Origin: Hoeflea sp. BAL378 | GTDB taxonomy: Bacteria; Pseudomonadota; Alphaproteobacteria; Rhizobiales; Rhizobiaceae | Direction: 5' to 3' | Length of the DNA stretch: 64,000 nt | NCBI RefSeq assembly: GCF_000759435.1 | Contig: NZ_JRJG01000016.1 | Location: forward strand, 1 to 64,000 | In this document: piece after piece, positions 55,628 through 63,660 of the stretch | Layout: the number at the start of each line of letters is the position of its first letter | Numbering within the stretch: the first letter of the stretch is position 1 | Translations under genes and position numbers: made by a program | Notes under the pieces: generated by a model | Told to the model about the DNA's origin: nothing | The model's database searches: none | Seen by the model: the letters and a program-made list of their open reading frames with translations, nothing else

Positions 55628-56341
55628 TTATCTGAACGCCGCCATGTGGAAGCGGATCTGCGGATCGCTGTAGCGGTGGTCCCGCCCGACCGGGCAGGCG
55701 TCGCGCGCCCGGCATCCGCCGCTCATGCAGCCCTGCCGGCCGGCCTCGGTTGCGAGATACGCGCGGCAGCCCGCCACGTCGAAGCCGTCCGGGCTGTAGG
55801 CCCCGACCGGGCAGGCCGAGAGGCAGGGCCGGTCGGGGCAGCTATCGCAGGGATGGGAGGTGACGGGCGCAGCGCCGGCAGCGTCGGGCGTCAGCCCGAG
55901 CCGCGCCGCGGCCGCGGGCGAAAACAGGATCGCGCCGCGATAGCCGTGCCAGAGACCATAGACCGGATGGATGAGCAGGCCGAGCGGCGAAGGCTTCAGG
56001 CTTTCGGCCGCCATCGCCCATTGCTGGAACGGATGCCAGGGCCTGTCGGAGGGGAACACCGCCTCGCCGCCCGCGGCTGCGGCCAGCGGCGCGATCAGCG
56101 CCTTCGACCAGGCGTCGAGCGGATGGGAGAGGCCGGGATGGGCGCCGCGCCAGGCCTCGAACACCGGCCAGAAACCGCCGCCGCCATGGCCGACGAGAAC
56201 GATCGCCGCAGCCGCCCCGCCCGCCGACAGTCGCGGCGCGGCCTCCTCGGCCGGAACCACGGATCCGCGCAGGCAGAGCCCGTGGACGGCCAGCGCCGCC
56301 TCAAGCACACGCAGATCGCCCGGCCCGGCCACGGGCGTCAC
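55628..56341 (-). CDS. 4Fe-4S ferredoxin-like protein
   Basis: A 237-residue protein whose C-terminal third has two cysteine clusters, CDSCPDRPCLSACPVGAY and GCRAYLATEAGRQGCMSGGCRARDACPVG. These fit two 4Fe-4S sites resembling the QueG ferredoxin domain. The N-terminal region (residues 1-about 150) is alanine/glycine-rich and unlike a cofactor domain. It lies 104 bases downstream of mttB on the same strand. It might supply electrons for corrinoid reactivation; that is inference. Confidence 0.75.
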   Translation of the reverse strand: MTPVAGPGDLRVLEAALAVHGLCLRGSVVPAEEAAPRLSAGGAAAAIVLVGHGGGGFWPVFEAWRGAHPGLSHPLDAWSKALIAPLAAAAGGEAVFPSDRPWHPFQQWAMAAESLKPSPLGLLIHPVYGLWHGYRGAILFSPAAAARLGLTPDAAGAAPVTSHPCDSCPDRPCLSACPVGAYSPDGFDVAGCRAYLATEAGRQGCMSGGCRARDACPVGRDHRYSDPQIRFHMAAFR

Positions 56342-56445
56342 CTTCCCGTCCCGCCGTCGCGGAACGCGGATCTCCAGACCTCCTTGTGGATGAGGCCTGC
56401 GACTTTCTCCTGACCGCCTGTCTCCCTGGCTTTATCGGGCTGTGT

Positions 56446-58035
56446 TCACGTGAAGGCGTCGGGCATCTCCGCCTTGCGCTTGGCGATATAGGCAAGCAGC
56501 GCCTCGTCGATCGCGGGATCGAGCTCCGGTCCGACATAGCTGTCGAGCCACGACCGGCACAGCGCCCGCGCCCTCTCCTCGATGCGCTTCTCGCCTTCGG
56601 CCAGCCACTGCTCGTAGGAATTGTTGTCGGCCAGCGACGAGCGGTAGAAGGCCTGCTGGAAATTGGCCTGGGTGTGGGCGCAGCCGAGATAGTGGTTGCC
56701 GGGTCCCACCTCGGCGATGGCGTCGAGCGCCTGGCCGGTTTCCGACAGGTCGATGCCCTCGGCGAAGCGCTGCTGCATGCCGAGCTGGTCGATGTCGATC
56801 ATGAACTTCTCGTAGGAGCTGACCAGCCCGCCCTCGAGCCAGCCGGCCGAATGCAGCGCGAAATTGGTGCCCGCCAAGAGCGTCATGTTGAGCGTCGAGG
56901 CGCTCTCGTGCGCGGCCTGCGCATCGGGGACCTTGGAGCCGCAGAGCGAGCCGCCGGTGCGGAACGGGATCTTCAGCCGCCGCGCGAGCTGCGCCGCACC
57001 ATAGGAGACCAGCGCCGGCTCCGGCGTGCCGAAGGTCGGCGCGCCCGACTGCATCGAGATCGACGCGGCAAACGTGCCGAACAGCACCGGCGCGCCGGGA
57101 CGGATGAGCTGGGTGAAGGCCGCGCCCGCCAACACTTCGGCGAGAATCTGCGTGAGCGTGCCCGCCACCGTGACCGGGCTCATGGCGCCGGCGAGAATGA
57201 ACGGCGAGACCACGCAGGCCTGGTTGTTGCGGGCATAGACCTTGAGCGCGCCGAGCATGGTCTCGTCGAACACCATCGGCGAATTGGCGTTGATCAGGTT
57301 GAGGGTGACGCAATTCTTGTCGACGAAGTCTGCGCCGAACAGGATCTTGCACATCTCGATCGTGTCTTCGGCGCGCTCGGGCGCGGTCACCGAGCCCATG
57401 AACGGCTTGTCGGAATATTTCATGTGGCTGTAGACCATGTCGAAATGCCGCTTGTTGACGGGCACGTCGACCGGCTCGCACACGGTGCCGCCGGAATGGT
57501 GCAGCGCCGGCGCCATATAGGTCAGCTTCACGAAATTGCGGAAATCCTCGATCGTCGCATAGCGCCGCTCGCCGTCGAGATCGCGCACGAAGGGCGGGCC
57601 GTAGACCGGGGCGAACACGGTGGCCTTGCCGCCGATCTGCACCGAGCGCGCCGGATTGCGCGCATACTGGGTGAAGATCTCGGGCGCCGTCTTCAGCAGT
57701 TCGCGGCACAGACCCTTGGGGAACCGGACCCGCTCGCCCGAGATGTCGGCGCCGGCTTCGCGCCACAGCGCGATCGCCTCCGCGTCGTCGCGGAACTCGA
57801 TGCCGATTTCCTCGAGCACCGTGTCGGCGTTGCGCTCGATCAGGCTCAGGCCTTCCTCGTCCAGCACCTCGTAGACGCCGAGCTTGCGCATGATGAACGG
57901 CATCGATAGGCCGGGTCCGCCGCCGGATCGCGCCGCGCGACGCCCCGCGGCGCCCTTGCCGCGCCGCCCGGATGCGGCCTCCGGCGTCGCCTCTTGAGCC
58001 AGTTCAGGGGTGGAAAGCGTATCTGGATGAGCCAT
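56446..58035 (-). CDS. MttB-family (trimethylamine methyltransferase-like) methyltransferase
   Basis: A 529-residue MttB superfamily TIM-barrel protein. Family segments include MPFIMRKLGVYEVLDEEGLSLIERNADTVLEEIGIEFRDD, YMAPALHHSGGTVCEPVDVPVNKRHFD and QSGAPTFGTPEPALVSYG (cores given). No in-frame TAG interrupts it, so it is a non-pyrrolysine member like the glycine betaine methyltransferase MtgB. The substrate is most likely glycine betaine or another N,N,N-trimethyl compound; a corrinoid protein encoded divergently would take the methyl. The ATG at 58035 replaces a longer start at 58068. Confidence 0.9.
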   Translation of the reverse strand: MAHPDTLSTPELAQEATPEAASGRRGKGAAGRRAARSGGGPGLSMPFIMRKLGVYEVLDEEGLSLIERNADTVLEEIGIEFRDDAEAIALWREAGADISGERVRFPKGLCRELLKTAPEIFTQYARNPARSVQIGGKATVFAPVYGPPFVRDLDGERRYATIEDFRNFVKLTYMAPALHHSGGTVCEPVDVPVNKRHFDMVYSHMKYSDKPFMGSVTAPERAEDTIEMCKILFGADFVDKNCVTLNLINANSPMVFDETMLGALKVYARNNQACVVSPFILAGAMSPVTVAGTLTQILAEVLAGAAFTQLIRPGAPVLFGTFAASISMQSGAPTFGTPEPALVSYGAAQLARRLKIPFRTGGSLCGSKVPDAQAAHESASTLNMTLLAGTNFALHSAGWLEGGLVSSYEKFMIDIDQLGMQQRFAEGIDLSETGQALDAIAEVGPGNHYLGCAHTQANFQQAFYRSSLADNNSYEQWLAEGEKRIEERARALCRSWLDSYVGPELDPAIDEALLAYIAKRKAEMPDAFT

Positions 58036-58116
58036 CAAAAGCCTGCATTTTCTGAAATGGCGCACCATCGCGCCGATTCCGACATGCTAGCCAAAACCGC
58101 CTCCCGCACATTCCTC

Positions 58117-58139
58117 TGAGCGCCAAGCCTTGGCGCTCA
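58117..58139. promoter_or_regulatory. 23-base perfect palindrome between mttB and the corrinoid gene
   Basis: TGAGCGCCAAG and CTTGGCGCTCA flank a single central C in the 249-base divergent promoter region. It is 82 bases from the mttB start and 146 from the corrinoid-protein start. The high symmetry and position make it a good candidate operator for the two divergent units. No T-tract follows. Confidence 0.6.
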
Positions 58140-58284
58140 AGGAATATTGCATAAAAGACACGCCGTCGCTTTTTCCGTTATGCGCGTCGCATTCAAGGAA
58201 CTTTTTGCACACAATCGCCTATATCGCTATGCACGTGGACAGCTTCGGCTTGCCGCCGGACCAGCGCATTCAAGGGAGATACCG

Positions 58285-58986
58285 ATGTCTGACGATGAAA
58301 TCATTCTTTCCGAACTCTCCGACGATGAACTTGTCCAGCAGATGCATGACGATCTGTATGATGGTCTCAAGGAAGAGATCGAGGAAGGCACCAATATCCT
58401 TCTCAGCCGCGGCTGGACGCCCTACGACCTGCTCACCGAGGCCCTCGTCGAGGGCATGCGCATTGTCGGCGAGGATTTCCGCGACGGCATTCTCTTCGTC
58501 CCCGAAGTGCTGATGAGCGCCAATGCGATGAAGGCCGGGATGTTCATCCTGCGCCCTCTGCTGATCGAGACCGGCGCGCCCAAGCTCGGCAAGATGGTGA
58601 TCGGCACCGTCAAGGGCGACATTCACGACATCGGCAAGAACCTGGTGGGAATGATGATGGAAGGCGCGGGCTTCGACGTCATCGACCTCGGCATCAACAA
58701 TCCGGTGGAAAAATACATCGAGGCGATCGAGCGCGAACAGCCCGACATTCTCGGCATGTCGGCGCTCCTGACCACCACCATGCCCTACATGAAGGTCGTG
58801 ATCGACACGATGAAGGAAAAGGGCATCCGCGACGATTTCATCGTGCTGGTCGGCGGTGCGCCGCTCAACGAGGAATTCGGCAAGGCCGTGGGCGCGGACG
58901 CCTATTGCCGCGACGCCGCCGTGGCCGTCGAGACCGCCAAGGATCTCATCAAGCGCCGCCACAACCGCCTCGCCGCCGGGGCGTAA
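58285..58986 (+). CDS. Corrinoid (B12-binding) protein of the methyltransferase system
   Basis: A 233-residue B12-binding protein like MtbC/MttC/MtgC. An N-terminal helical cap (residues 1-about 95, with VGEDFRDGILFVPEVLMSANAM) precedes the Rossmann B12 domain with the base-off signature GDIHDIGKNLVGMMMEGAGF (histidine is the lower ligand), then DLGINNPVEKYIEAI and LVGGAPLNEEFGKAVGADAY. It would accept methyl from MttB and pass it to tetrahydrofolate. ATG 58285 follows an AGGGAGA ribosome site. Confidence 0.95.
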   Translation: MSDDEIILSELSDDELVQQMHDDLYDGLKEEIEEGTNILLSRGWTPYDLLTEALVEGMRIVGEDFRDGILFVPEVLMSANAMKAGMFILRPLLIETGAPKLGKMVIGTVKGDIHDIGKNLVGMMMEGAGFDVIDLGINNPVEKYIEAIEREQPDILGMSALLTTTMPYMKVVIDTMKEKGIRDDFIVLVGGAPLNEEFGKAVGADAYCRDAAVAVETAKDLIKRRHNRLAAGA

Positions 58987-59010
58987 ACGGTTGAAACGGT
59001 CGCGTTGAAC

Positions 59011-59032
59011 CAGGCGCCGGCTCCGGCGCCTG
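59011..59032. repeat. GC hairpin downstream of the corrinoid gene
   Basis: CAGGCGCCGG and CCGGCGCCTG flank CT. No T-tract follows. It may act as an RNA-stabilising end for the corrinoid-protein transcript or for the opposing lipoprotein gene. Confidence 0.5.
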
Positions 59033-59045
59033 GGACCAGATCGGC

Positions 59046-59174
59046 CTACTCGACCGAATCCTGAACCGCGTCAACGGACTGGTTGACATCGCGGCCGACG
59101 CCGCGAATGGTATTGGCGCATGACGCCAGCGTCAGGGCGACGAGCACTACGGCGGAGATCTTGAAAAGGTTCAT
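59046..59174 (-). CDS. Entericidin-like small lipoprotein (42 aa)
   Basis: The ATG at 59174 reads MNLFKISAVVLVALTLASCANTIRGVGRDVNQSV. The lipobox LASC gives a mature lipoprotein from residue 19, and the short mature part has the entericidin pattern N-T-I-RGVGRDV. The stop is at 59046-59048. It is too short for many gene callers. Entericidins are outer-membrane-associated lipoproteins of unclear role. It lies opposite the corrinoid and DUF1638 genes, so it is probably unrelated to methyl transfer. Confidence 0.75.
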   Translation of the reverse strand: MNLFKISAVVLVALTLASCANTIRGVGRDVNQSVDAVQDSVE

Positions 59175-59220
59175 GGCTTGAAATCCTAGATTGGAGAGCA
59201 CCGGTCAAAAATCGGTCCTG

Positions 59221-59847
59221 ATGATGTCCACGACGGAAGAACGATCAACTCCGGCAAAAGTTCCACGCTCCGTGCGAATTATCGCCTGCGGCATGATTGC
59301 CCGCGAGGTCCTGGCGGTCAACGCCCAGCTCGGCCATGATCACATCGATCTCAAATGCATCGACGCCAATTACCACCATCATCCCGACCGCATCGCCCCG
59401 GCGGTGGACCGGGCGATTCGCAAGGCGCGGGCGGAGGGCTTCGAGCACATCTTCATCGGCTACGCCGATTGCGGCACCGGCGGCGATCTCGACAAGGTCT
59501 GCGCCGCCCACGGGGTCGAGCGGATCGCCGGGCCGCACTGCTTCTCCTTCTACATGGGCAACGCCGCCTTCGAAGCGGCCGGCGACGAGATGATGACGAC
59601 CTTCTTCATCACCGATTTCCTCGCCCGGCATTTCGACGCCTTCCTGATCCGGCCGCTCGGCCTCGACCGCTTTCCGGAGCTGCGCGACACCTATTTCGGC
59701 CATTACGAGCGGGCGCTGTACCTGGTCCAGACCGATGATCCGGAGCTCGAGGCGAAGGCCCGCGCGGCGGCCGACCGTCTGGGCCTGCGCTACGAACGCC
59801 GGGTCACCGGCTACGGCGACCTCACCGTGGCGCTGGCGGGACTCTGA
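59221..59847 (+). CDS. DUF1638 domain protein
   Basis: A 208-residue DUF1638 protein with RIIACGMIAREV near the start, DLKCIDANYHHHPDRIAPAV, GYADCGTGGDLDKVC and GPHCFSFYMGN. The repeated cysteines and histidines suggest metal or corrinoid contact. Such genes recur beside corrinoid methyltransferase genes. Start uncertain: ATG at 59221 or 59224, or an upstream TTG at 59191. Function unknown. Confidence 0.8.
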   Translation: MMSTTEERSTPAKVPRSVRIIACGMIAREVLAVNAQLGHDHIDLKCIDANYHHHPDRIAPAVDRAIRKARAEGFEHIFIGYADCGTGGDLDKVCAAHGVERIAGPHCFSFYMGNAAFEAAGDEMMTTFFITDFLARHFDAFLIRPLGLDRFPELRDTYFGHYERALYLVQTDDPELEAKARAAADRLGLRYERRVTGYGDLTVALAGL

Positions 59848-59924
59848 GCTGCGCCGGCGAATTTTCGGCACGGTCGATCTGTGGCAACAATTCTTCCGGC
59901 ATTGCCACATTTTTTAAGCAATCC

Positions 59925-60608
59925 ATGCTTACATCAGGACTATCGCAATTCAGGGTATCTCCAGTGAGTCTGCAGTCCGCCGTGTCGCCCGTCTCCTCCA
60001 TCGATGCAACCGAGAAGAAGCATCCCGAAAAGCTCTCCGAGCTTCTCGAGCGGCTGGCGCGCGACGCCGGCGCGCGCGTTTCCATGGGCGAGATCGCCAA
60101 CGCGCTCAACGACCGCTCGTTCGGCGCCTTCCTCCTGGTCTTCGCCCTGCCCAATCTCATTCCGCTGCCGCCTGGCGCCACCATGGTGCTGGGCCTGCCG
60201 ATGGTGTTCGTCGCCTGGCAGATGGTGATCGGCTACAACAAGGTCTGGCTGCCGCGGGCGCTTTCCAATTACACCGTCGACCGCGCCACGTTCCAGCGCA
60301 TGGTCACGCGCGTTTCGCCCTGGCTGCGCAGCGCCGAGACCTGGGTGCGCCCGCGCAACTGGCCGCTCGACGGACCGGTGCGCGAACGGCTGTTCGGGAT
60401 TTTCGCGCTGCTGCTGGCCGTCACCTGCGTGCTGCCGATTCCCTTCGGCAACTGGCTTCCCGCCTTCGCGGTTGCCGTTCTCGGCGTCGCCCATACCGAG
60501 CGCGACGGCAATTGCCTGGCGCTGGGCGTGATCACCGGCCTTGTCTCGGTCACCGTGGCGGGTCTCGTGGTGGCCTTCACCGGCGCGGTGCTGGTCCGCC
60601 TGTTCTGA
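59925..60608 (+). CDS. ExoD family membrane protein
   Basis: A 227-residue ExoD-type protein. The family block KLSELLERLARDAGARVSMGEIANALNDRSFGAFLLVFALPNLIPLPPG is recognised by its core (NDRSFGAFLLVFALPN), and the C-terminal half has about three membrane helices. In Sinorhizobium, ExoD affects exopolysaccharide and alkaline tolerance. Starts at ATG 59925, but a GTG at 59964 is possible. Confidence 0.85.
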   Translation: MLTSGLSQFRVSPVSLQSAVSPVSSIDATEKKHPEKLSELLERLARDAGARVSMGEIANALNDRSFGAFLLVFALPNLIPLPPGATMVLGLPMVFVAWQMVIGYNKVWLPRALSNYTVDRATFQRMVTRVSPWLRSAETWVRPRNWPLDGPVRERLFGIFALLLAVTCVLPIPFGNWLPAFAVAVLGVAHTERDGNCLALGVITGLVSVTVAGLVVAFTGAVLVRLF

Positions 60609-60678
60609 GGACGCCCGCCGTAGTCGGATCTTAACCCCGGTCGTGCTAGGGTCGCGCTTTGCATCCGACGGAAAACGC

Positions 60679-61449
60679 ATGACCAAACAACCGGCCATCC
60701 TCGTTATCACCGCTGGCGGCGCCTATGCCTGGGTCATAGCCAATGCCCTGGCGTCGCGATTTCCGGGCGTCGAGGTGGCGTTGGAATATCCCGAGCCGAA
60801 GGGCGTGTTCCTGAAGCGCCGGGCCCGCAAGGTTGGCTGGGTCCAAACCGTCGGCCAGTTCTTCACCATGCTCGTCTCGCGGTTCGGAAAGCGCTTCGTC
60901 AGCGCCCGGATGGACGCCATCGTCAAGGATTTCCGGCTGCAAACCGAGCTCGCGCCCGGCGTGCCGCTCACGCGCGTCTCCTCCGCCAATGGCGCCGACT
61001 GCCTGGAGCTGATTGCCGCGCGCAAGCCCGATGTGGTGTTCCTGGCCGGATGCCGGATGCTGTCCAGGGCGACGCTCGCCGCCATTTCCTGCCCCGTGCT
61101 CAACTATCATTCTGGCATCAACCCGAAATACCGCGGCCTGGCCGGCGGCTGGTGGGCGCGCGCCACCGGTGATCATCAGAACTACGGCGCCACCGTGCAC
61201 CTGGTCGATCCCGGCGTCGACACCGGCGCGACGCTGCATCAGGTCTTCCTCCCGCGCGACCCGCGCGCGACCCTGTTGACGGACGCGCTGATCATGGCCG
61301 CGGGCTCCCGCGAGATGGTGGTGCGCGCCGTGGAGGACGCGCTCAAGGGCGACTTCGCCCCGGTTCCGAGCGACCTGCCCTCCGTGCAGCGCTTCCATCC
61401 GCCGGTCTGGACCTATCTCGCCACAGGTCTCGGCAAGGGCGTCTGGTAG
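60679..61449 (+). CDS. Formyltransferase-fold protein
   Basis: A 256-residue protein with a methionyl-tRNA formyltransferase/PurN-like core: VVFLAGCRMLSRATLAAISCPVLNYHSGINPKYRG, with NYHSG aligning near the catalytic Asn-His of formyl transferases and ATVHLVDPGVDTGA following. It lacks the ACT domain of PurU, so formyl-THF hydrolysis is not established. It sits among C1 genes but on its own start; it may act on 10-formyl-THF or on a sugar. Substrate unknown. Confidence 0.72.
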   Translation: MTKQPAILVITAGGAYAWVIANALASRFPGVEVALEYPEPKGVFLKRRARKVGWVQTVGQFFTMLVSRFGKRFVSARMDAIVKDFRLQTELAPGVPLTRVSSANGADCLELIAARKPDVVFLAGCRMLSRATLAAISCPVLNYHSGINPKYRGLAGGWWARATGDHQNYGATVHLVDPGVDTGATLHQVFLPRDPRATLLTDALIMAAGSREMVVRAVEDALKGDFAPVPSDLPSVQRFHPPVWTYLATGLGKGVW

Positions 61450-61593
61450 GCTTTTCCAAGCGCCATATTTGACCGCGCCGGTCATCCCGATTACCTCCGT
61501 CACCCCGCAGGTCGTTTTTGACGCGCCGCGCGTCGTCGTGAGCGAAGCGGCGAAAATTCCCCATGCGCATTGTGAACCTTCAAGGAGACCGAA

Positions 61594-61899
61594 ATGGCCA
61601 ACCGCATCATCGTCTACTGGCGCGACATTCCAGCCCAGGTGATCATCAAGAAGGGACGGACAACCGCCAAGCGCGAGCTGTCGCTCCGGTTCACCGAAGC
61701 CATCGACATGTGCGCCATGCGGACAGGTGCTGCCGAGACCGACGACTATCTCGCCGAATGGCGGCGGGCCGATCCGGTGGAGGTTTCCGACGATCTTGAA
61801 GCCGAGGCCGATGCGGCCGCGGCCGAGCTGGAAGCAGCCTATGACAGGGAGCGCCTGGTGGCTCTCGTCAAGGGCGGAGGCAGGGAGAGCCATGGCTGA
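61594..61899 (+). CDS. Small 'virulence factor' family protein (PF13769-like)
   Basis: A 101-residue protein with MANRIIVYWRDIPAQVIIKKG, AKRELSLRFTEAIDMCAMR and a Glu/Ala-rich helical tail. Proteins of this family are labelled 'virulence factor' but consistently adjoin MTHFR_C and MTHFR genes. It starts after AAGGAGA at 61583 and overlaps the MetV-like gene by 8 bases, implying coupled synthesis. Possibly an accessory subunit; role unknown. Confidence 0.75.
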   Translation: MANRIIVYWRDIPAQVIIKKGRTTAKRELSLRFTEAIDMCAMRTGAAETDDYLAEWRRADPVEVSDDLEAEADAAAAELEAAYDRERLVALVKGGGRESHG

Positions 61900-62485
61900 C
61901 GAACCGACCAAAGCGACGCAGGCGAGCCTCAACAAGAAGGCCGCGGCAAAGACGGCCTACAAGCCGTCCGGCGTCTCCGCCACCGGCCGCAACGCGCGCA
62001 GTTTCGCCATCCGGCTGTGGTCGGTGCGGCACTCGCGCCTGCTCGAGTGGTTCTACGCCCACTTCGCCGACCTGTTCCTGCTTCTGCATCCGATGTGGAA
62101 GGCGATCGGCTACCAGCGCGCCGAGGGGCCGGTCAAGTTCATGGAGAAGCACGTCAAGGGCTTCCTGTTCGACTGCCGCATGTGCGGCCAGTGCGTGCTG
62201 TCGTCGACCGGCATGTCCTGCCCGATGAACTGCCCCAAACAGTTGCGCAACGGCCCCTGCGGCGGCGTCCGCGCCAACGGCCATTGCGAGGTCGAGCCCG
62301 ACATGCCCTGCGTCTGGGTCCAGGCCTGGTCCGGCGCCCAGCAGATGAACGGCCGCGACATGATCCTCAACGTGCAGAAGCCCGTCGACCAGTCACTGCG
62401 CGAGACCTCGTCCTGGCTGAGGGTTACCGCCGCCGCCGCCGCCAGGCGCGAAGAAGCAACCGCCACACCCGGAGCCCCGCAATGA
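61892..62485 (+). CDS. MetV-like methylenetetrahydrofolate reductase C-terminal domain protein
   Basis: A 197-residue MTHFR_C (PF12225-type) protein. The cysteine-rich core has FDCRMCGQCVLSSTGMSCPMNCPKQL and GPCGGVRANGHCEVEPDMPCVWV. In acetogens the related MetV pairs with MetF and carries metal-cluster cysteines. Overlaps the metF gene by 4 bases and the 101-aa gene by 8, so the three are co-translated. Suggests a MetF-MetV type complex for oxidation of methyl-THF. Confidence 0.85.
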   Translation: MADEPTKATQASLNKKAAAKTAYKPSGVSATGRNARSFAIRLWSVRHSRLLEWFYAHFADLFLLLHPMWKAIGYQRAEGPVKFMEKHVKGFLFDCRMCGQCVLSSTGMSCPMNCPKQLRNGPCGGVRANGHCEVEPDMPCVWVQAWSGAQQMNGRDMILNVQKPVDQSLRETSSWLRVTAAAAARREEATATPGAPQ

Positions 62486-63582
62486 GCCAGGCCGACGCCA
62501 ATCCGCACGATCCCAGCGCGCCGCTCGAGCCGTTGCCCGGGCATTCGTCGCACGGACGGCTGGAGCGCATCCTGCGCCGCGGCGAATTCGCCGTCACCGC
62601 CGAGCTCAACCCGCCCGACAGCGCCAATCCGCACGACGTCTACGAGCGCGCGGCGATCTTCGACGGCTGGGTCGACGGCATCAACGCCGTCGACGCCTCC
62701 GGCGCCAACGCCCACATGTCCTCGGTCGGCATCTGCGCGCTGCTCACGCGCATGGGCTATGCGCCAATCATGCAGATTTCCTGCCGCGACAAGAACCGCA
62801 TCGCCATCCAGGGCGACGTGCTTGGCGCCTCCGCCATGGGCGTGCAGAACATCCTGTGCCTGACCGGCGACGGCGTGCAGGCGGGCGACCAGCCCGGCGC
62901 CAAGCCGGTGTTCGATCTCGACTGCATGTCGCTCTTGGAAACCATCCGCATCATGCGCGACAATTCCAAGTTCCTGTCGGGCCGCAAGCTCACCAGCCCG
63001 CCCACGGTCTTCCTCGGCGCGGCGATCAACCCCTTCGCCCCGCCCTATGATTTCCGGCCCTTCCGGCTCGCCAAGAAGATCGCCGCCGGCGCCCAGTTCG
63101 TCCAGAGCCAGTACTGCTACGACGTGCCGATGTTCCAGAAATACATGAGCCAGGTGCGCGACATGGGGCTGCACAAGGAGTGCTTCATCCTCTGCGGCGT
63201 CGGCCCGCTGGCCTCGGCGCGCACCGCCAAGTGGATGCGCTCCAACGTGCCCGGCGTGCACATTCCCGATGCGATCATCAAGCGCCTGGAAGGCGCCGAG
63301 GACCAGAAGAAGGAAGGCAAGCAGATCTGCATCGACATCATCAACGAGGTCAAGGAGATCGAGGGCGTCGCCGGCATCCACGTCATGGCCTATCGTCAGG
63401 AGGAATTCGTTGCCGAGATCGTCCACGAATCGGGCGTGCTCAAGGGCCGCCGGCCCTGGCGCAAGGAACCCAACCCGGCCGACGAGCTGGTGGCGGCGCG
63501 GATGGAGGAAATCCTCGAGCAGCCCCGGCAATTGCCCCATGAAATGGCCGGCGCCGTGGGTGACTCCGAGGCCGCCGGCTAG
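62482..63582 (+). CDS. MetF-like methylenetetrahydrofolate reductase
   Basis: A 366-residue MetF-family TIM-barrel protein. It shows FAVTAELNPPDSANPHDVYERA, ILCLTGDGVQAGDQP, FLGAAINPFAPP and AAGAQFVQSQYCYDVPMFQKYM, matching the FAD/folate site. Longer and divergent at both ends from housekeeping MetF, with a C-terminal extension. Coupled to the MetV-like gene, so it likely works in the methyl-to-methylene direction to oxidise methyl groups taken from betaine. Confidence 0.88.
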   Translation: MSQADANPHDPSAPLEPLPGHSSHGRLERILRRGEFAVTAELNPPDSANPHDVYERAAIFDGWVDGINAVDASGANAHMSSVGICALLTRMGYAPIMQISCRDKNRIAIQGDVLGASAMGVQNILCLTGDGVQAGDQPGAKPVFDLDCMSLLETIRIMRDNSKFLSGRKLTSPPTVFLGAAINPFAPPYDFRPFRLAKKIAAGAQFVQSQYCYDVPMFQKYMSQVRDMGLHKECFILCGVGPLASARTAKWMRSNVPGVHIPDAIIKRLEGAEDQKKEGKQICIDIINEVKEIEGVAGIHVMAYRQEEFVAEIVHESGVLKGRRPWRKEPNPADELVAARMEEILEQPRQLPHEMAGAVGDSEAAG

Positions 63583-63622
63583 CCGCCAAGGCTTGCATCG
63601 CCCGCCGAAAATCTATAACGAT

Positions 63623-63638
63623 ATAAACAACTCTTTAT
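63623..63638. promoter_or_regulatory. ATAAA-N6-TTTAT motif before the methyl-THF methyltransferase gene
   Basis: ATAAACAACTCTTTAT lies 22 bases before the ATG at 63661. It shares the ATAAA and TTTAT half-sites and six-base spacing with the site before bmt (50922). The symmetry of the centre is weaker. Confidence 0.5.
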
Positions 63639-63660
63639 GTCTTCACTGCAAGGATCGAAC

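Noticed and set aside
56446-58035. Pyrrolysine (TAG) in the MttB protein
   Set aside because: The 529-codon frame has no internal TAG, so it is a non-pyrrolysine MttB homologue.
60679-61449. PurU formyl-THF deformylase closing the C1 route
   Set aside because: The ACT domain of PurU is missing, so I left it as a formyltransferase-fold protein.
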